From positions 1-51,908 of the forward strand of contig JAJFGC010000286.1 in the NCBI GenBank assembly GCA_021776345.1: a stretch of DNA of 51,908 nucleotides. The letters are read 5' to 3'. This DNA is from Hyphococcus sp. (GTDB lineage: Bacteria; Pseudomonadota; Alphaproteobacteria; Caulobacterales; Parvularculaceae). A program made the position numbers and the translations under genes. Under the pieces are notes generated by a model. The model worked only from the letters and a program-made list of their open reading frames with translations. It did not search any database and was not told the DNA's origin. Position 1 is the stretch's first letter; every line of letters begins with the position of its first letter. This document shows positions 48,735 through 51,908 of this stretch, one piece after another.

Positions 48735-50314
48735 TACTGAACGCCTCCCGCGGCAAGCGAAGCGTTAAAATTCTCAAGCAACAAATCGACCGAAGGTGAG
48801 AAGACATTAAGCGCTGGCCCCGGATTGAACCCAAGATAAAGCGCAAATGCCATCAACGCCCCGAGCATGACAAGTTCGCGGGTGTTGACATCGGGGATCG
48901 CCATCAACGCTTCTTTTGTCAGATCGCCATACATCACCTGCCGGAACAACCGTAAGGCATAAGCCGCCGACAGGATGACGCCAAAGGCCGCAAAGAAGGC
49001 AATCCAGCTATTGACTTGAAAGGCGCCGACCATCGCCAGGATCTCGCCGACAAAACCACTTGTCCCCGGCAGCCCGACATTGCCGAGCGTAAAGAAAAGA
49101 AACAGGAATGCATAAAGCGGCATCCGGTGGACAAGCCCGCCATAGGCCGCGATCTCACGCGTATGCATGCGGTCGTAAACAACGCCGACACAAAGAAAGA
49201 GCGCGCCGGAGATAAACCCGTGAGAGAGCATCTGGAAGAGACCGCCTTCGATCCCCTGCTTCGTAATCGTGAAGATGCCCATGGTGACAAAGCCCATATG
49301 AGCGACGGAGGAATAGGCGATCAGTTTTTTCATATCCTCCTGTGCGAGTGCAACCAGCGATGTGTAGATGATTGCAATGATCGACAGCGCATAGATGAGC
49401 GGCGCGAAGTCGATACTGGCAATCGGGAACATCGGCAGCGAGAAGCGCAAAAACCCGTAGCCGCCCATTTTCAGGAGGATAGCCGCCAGCACCACTGACC
49501 CGGCCGTTGGCGCCTGAACATGCGCGTCTGGCAGCCAGGTGTGCACCGGCCACATCGGCATTTTGACGGCAAAGGACGCAAAGAAGGCAAGCCACAGCCA
49601 TTTCTGCGCGCCCGCAGGAAAATCAAACTGCTGCAAGGCCACAATATCCGTTGTGCCGGCCTTCGAGTACATCCACGCCATCGCGACCAGCAACAAAAGC
49701 GAGCCGATCAAGGTGTAGAGGAAAAACTTCAGCGCCGCGTAGACCCGGCTCGGCATTGTTATGCCGGCAAACTCTTTGACGCCTTTCGATCCCCAAACGC
49801 CGATGATCAGGAACATCGGGATCAAACTGCCTTCGAAAAAGATATAAAAGAGGAACAGGTCGAGCGCACAGAAAACGCCGATCATCAATGTTTCCAAAAC
49901 CAGAAACGCAATCATGTAGTCGCCCACGCGCGATTTGATTGAGTCCCAGCTCGCCAGAATGCAGATCGGCATGATAAAAGTTGTGAGCAACACAAACAGG
50001 ATCGAAATGCCGTCAACGCCCATTTTGTAAGAGATACCGCCGCCGAGCCATTCGACTTCTTCAACCAACTGAAAATCTGCGAGGGAAGCATCGTAAAGCA
50101 CGAAGACGCCCAGAGAAATCAGGAAGGCGCCGCTCGTGAAAATGAGCGCAATAATGCGGGCATTACGATCAGTCTGTTCCAACTCAGGGCCTTCAATAAT
50201 GCCGTCGTCATTTTTTTTCGCCATCATCCGCGAAATGACGATAAAGATCGCGCCGATAAGCGGCGCGAAGGTCATCAGGCTGAGCCATGGCTGGGTGGCG
50301 GAGCTTTCAATCAC
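48734..50314 (-). CDS. nuoM: NADH-quinone oxidoreductase subunit M
   Basis: [42 protein letters not shown]. Confidence 0.97.
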   Translation of the reverse strand: MIESSATQPWLSLMTFAPLIGAIFIVISRMMAKKNDDGIIEGPELEQTDRNARIIALIFTSGAFLISLGVFVLYDASLADFQLVEEVEWLGGGISYKMGVDGISILFVLLTTFIMPICILASWDSIKSRVGDYMIAFLVLETLMIGVFCALDLFLFYIFFEGSLIPMFLIIGVWGSKGVKEFAGITMPSRVYAALKFFLYTLIGSLLLLVAMAWMYSKAGTTDIVALQQFDFPAGAQKWLWLAFFASFAVKMPMWPVHTWLPDAHVQAPTAGSVVLAAILLKMGGYGFLRFSLPMFPIASIDFAPLIYALSIIAIIYTSLVALAQEDMKKLIAYSSVAHMGFVTMGIFTITKQGIEGGLFQMLSHGFISGALFLCVGVVYDRMHTREIAAYGGLVHRMPLYAFLFLFFTLGNVGLPGTSGFVGEILAMVGAFQVNSWIAFFAAFGVILSAAYALRLFRQVMYGDLTKEALMAIPDVNTRELVMLGALMAFALYLGFNPGPALNVFSPSVDLLLENFNASLAAGGVQ

Positions 50315-51908
50315 TGGCCGCCTCCTGCCCGAAGAAGGGTGTAGGTAATGAAGACGGCAATGCCGATCAGCATCGCAAAGGCGTAATGGTAGAGATAGCC
50401 GGATTGCAACTTGACGATACGCCGCGCGCCAGCGGCGACGGTTGATGCAATGCCATCAGGCCCAACTGCATCGATCGTCTTGCCGTCGCCATCAATCCAC
50501 AGCCAACGACCGATGCGCAGCGCTGGCTTGACGATCAGATAGTCGTAAATCTCGTCGAAATACCATTTGTTTTTAAGGAATGCGTAGATCATCCCGCCTT
50601 CGCGCAAAACGCCAGGGCGCAACGGATCACCACGCAAATAATGATTGGCCGCAAGGAGCGTGCCCATCAGCATGGCGATAAAGGGCGACCAAATCACCCA
50701 CGTCGGAAGGTCGCCGTGACCGCCGCCATGGTCCTCAGCTGCGCTCCGATCATCCGCCGCCGCGCCGTGAGCCGCGTCGTCGCCATGAGTCTCATCAACT
50801 GTATGCGCAGCGTCCGCGCCATGGTCGTCGCTACGCACTTCAGCCAATTCTTCCGCATTCAGGTGGTCGGCGACGGTTGAGCCTTCATGATGTTCCGCGG
50901 CTTTGAAATATAAAGACCCGTTCCAGAACTCTTCTTTCTTGTCGCCGACGAACTGGCCGTAAAACGCCATGCCGGCGACAAGGGCGCCAAGCGCCAGCGG
51001 CACCAGCGGCGCCATCATCGTATCAGGCACCGCATGAGGATGCTTTCTGACTTCTTCCGGCGCGCGGGATTTTCCCCAGAAGGTGAGGAAGATCAGACGC
51101 CAGGAATAAAACGCCGTCATCACCGCCGCGAGCAGCCCCATGACGAAAGCGAAATAACCGAACGCCCGCCCGACCTCGCCGGCGGCGAAGGCGCCTTCGA
51201 TGATCATGTCTTTGGAGACAAAGCCAGCCGTCCCGAATGGCGCGCCAAAGAGATAGAAACCCGGAATACCAACGCCGGTAATCGCGATCGTGCCGATCAC
51301 CATCAACAGGTGCGTAAACGGCATTAGTTCTCGGACGCCGCCCATCTTCTTGATGTCCTGCTCGTGATGCATCGCGATGATCACTGCACCCGACCCAAGA
51401 AAGAGGAGCGCTTTAAAGAAAGCGTGCGTGAAAAGATGAAACATCGCTGCGTCATAGGCGCCCGAACCGGCAGCGAAGAACATGTAGCCAAGCTGCGAAC
51501 AGGTCGAATACGCAACGACCTTTTTGATGTCGTCCTGAAGAAGACCAACCGTCGCCGCAAAGAACGCCGTAACCGCGCCAACCAAGGTTACCATCGCGGC
51601 GGCGCCCGGCGCATATTCGAAAATCACCGAGCAACGGCAAACAAGAAAGACGCCGGCGGTAACCATGGTCGCCGCATGAATGAGTGCGGAGACCGGTGTC
51701 GGGCCCTCCATTGCATCCGGCAACCAGGTGTGCAGGAGGAATTGCGCCGACTTGCCCATTGCCCCGATAAAAAGCAGGACGCCGATAACGGTCAGCGCAT
51801 GCCACTCATTGCCGATAAAGGTAATCGTCAGATCGCGGATTGGCCCCGCGGCTGCGGCCCCGAGTGGGTCAACCGTTGCGTTCGCCGCGACAGCGCCAAA
51901 CACTGTGT
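50311..51908 (-). CDS. nuoL: NADH-quinone oxidoreductase subunit L, 5' end beyond window
   Basis: [41 protein letters not shown]; frame open to the window end. Confidence 0.96.
   Translation of the reverse strand, partial: TVFGAVAANATVDPLGAAAAGPIRDLTITFIGNEWHALTVIGVLLFIGAMGKSAQFLLHTWLPDAMEGPTPVSALIHAATMVTAGVFLVCRCSVIFEYAPGAAAMVTLVGAVTAFFAATVGLLQDDIKKVVAYSTCSQLGYMFFAAGSGAYDAAMFHLFTHAFFKALLFLGSGAVIIAMHHEQDIKKMGGVRELMPFTHLLMVIGTIAITGVGIPGFYLFGAPFGTAGFVSKDMIIEGAFAAGEVGRAFGYFAFVMGLLAAVMTAFYSWRLIFLTFWGKSRAPEEVRKHPHAVPDTMMAPLVPLALGALVAGMAFYGQFVGDKKEEFWNGSLYFKAAEHHEGSTVADHLNAEELAEVRSDDHGADAAHTVDETHGDDAAHGAAADDRSAAEDHGGGHGDLPTWVIWSPFIAMLMGTLLAANHYLRGDPLRPGVLREGGMIYAFLKNKWYFDEIYDYLIVKPALRIGRWLWIDGDGKTIDAVGPDGIASTVAAGARRIVKLQSGYLYHYAFAMLIGIAVFITYTLLRAGGGQ

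Noticed and set aside
1-51908. tRNA, rRNA or complete transposon/IS
   Set aside because: No tRNA-like cloverleaf, rRNA sequence or transposase/integrase ORF recognised on either strand.

Overview
51.9 kb of a chromosome that looks alphaproteobacterial (MipZ, DUF1467, nuoLMN-birA-coaX-rnj, GTTC-N7-GTTC LexA box). Most of it is densely packed single-copy genes. I see no rRNA, tRNA or CRISPR array. From left to right: an ECF41-type sigma factor operon (sigma gene truncated by the window edge) with a matching upstream promoter; a hydrolase, GntR, GNAT and DUF885 block; a circularly permuted ATP-grasp / alpha-E / transglutaminase operon; a TetR/CPBP divergent pair; uvrB with an overlapping AbiV-family abortive-infection gene; a region of small genes interspersed with dispersed palindromic repeats, including a DUF559 nuclease gene bracketed by related repeats; a GtrB plus GtrA-fusion pair; metabolic genes (acyl-CoA synthetase, nitronate monooxygenase, pyk); mipZ, a SPOR protein and a membrane-anchored lysozyme; a PEP-CTERM-like protein; and mgtE, rnj, coaX, birA and nuoNML. 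The strongest leads are (1) a LexA box at uvrB that may place the overlapping abiV gene under SOS control, (2) the repeat-DUF559-repeat unit, (3) the ECF41 operon with a TGTCACA-N16-CGTC promoter, and (4) a PEP-CTERM gene with a sigma-54-like promoter and a reading-frame break. All identifications come from reading the translated sequences. No database search was run.
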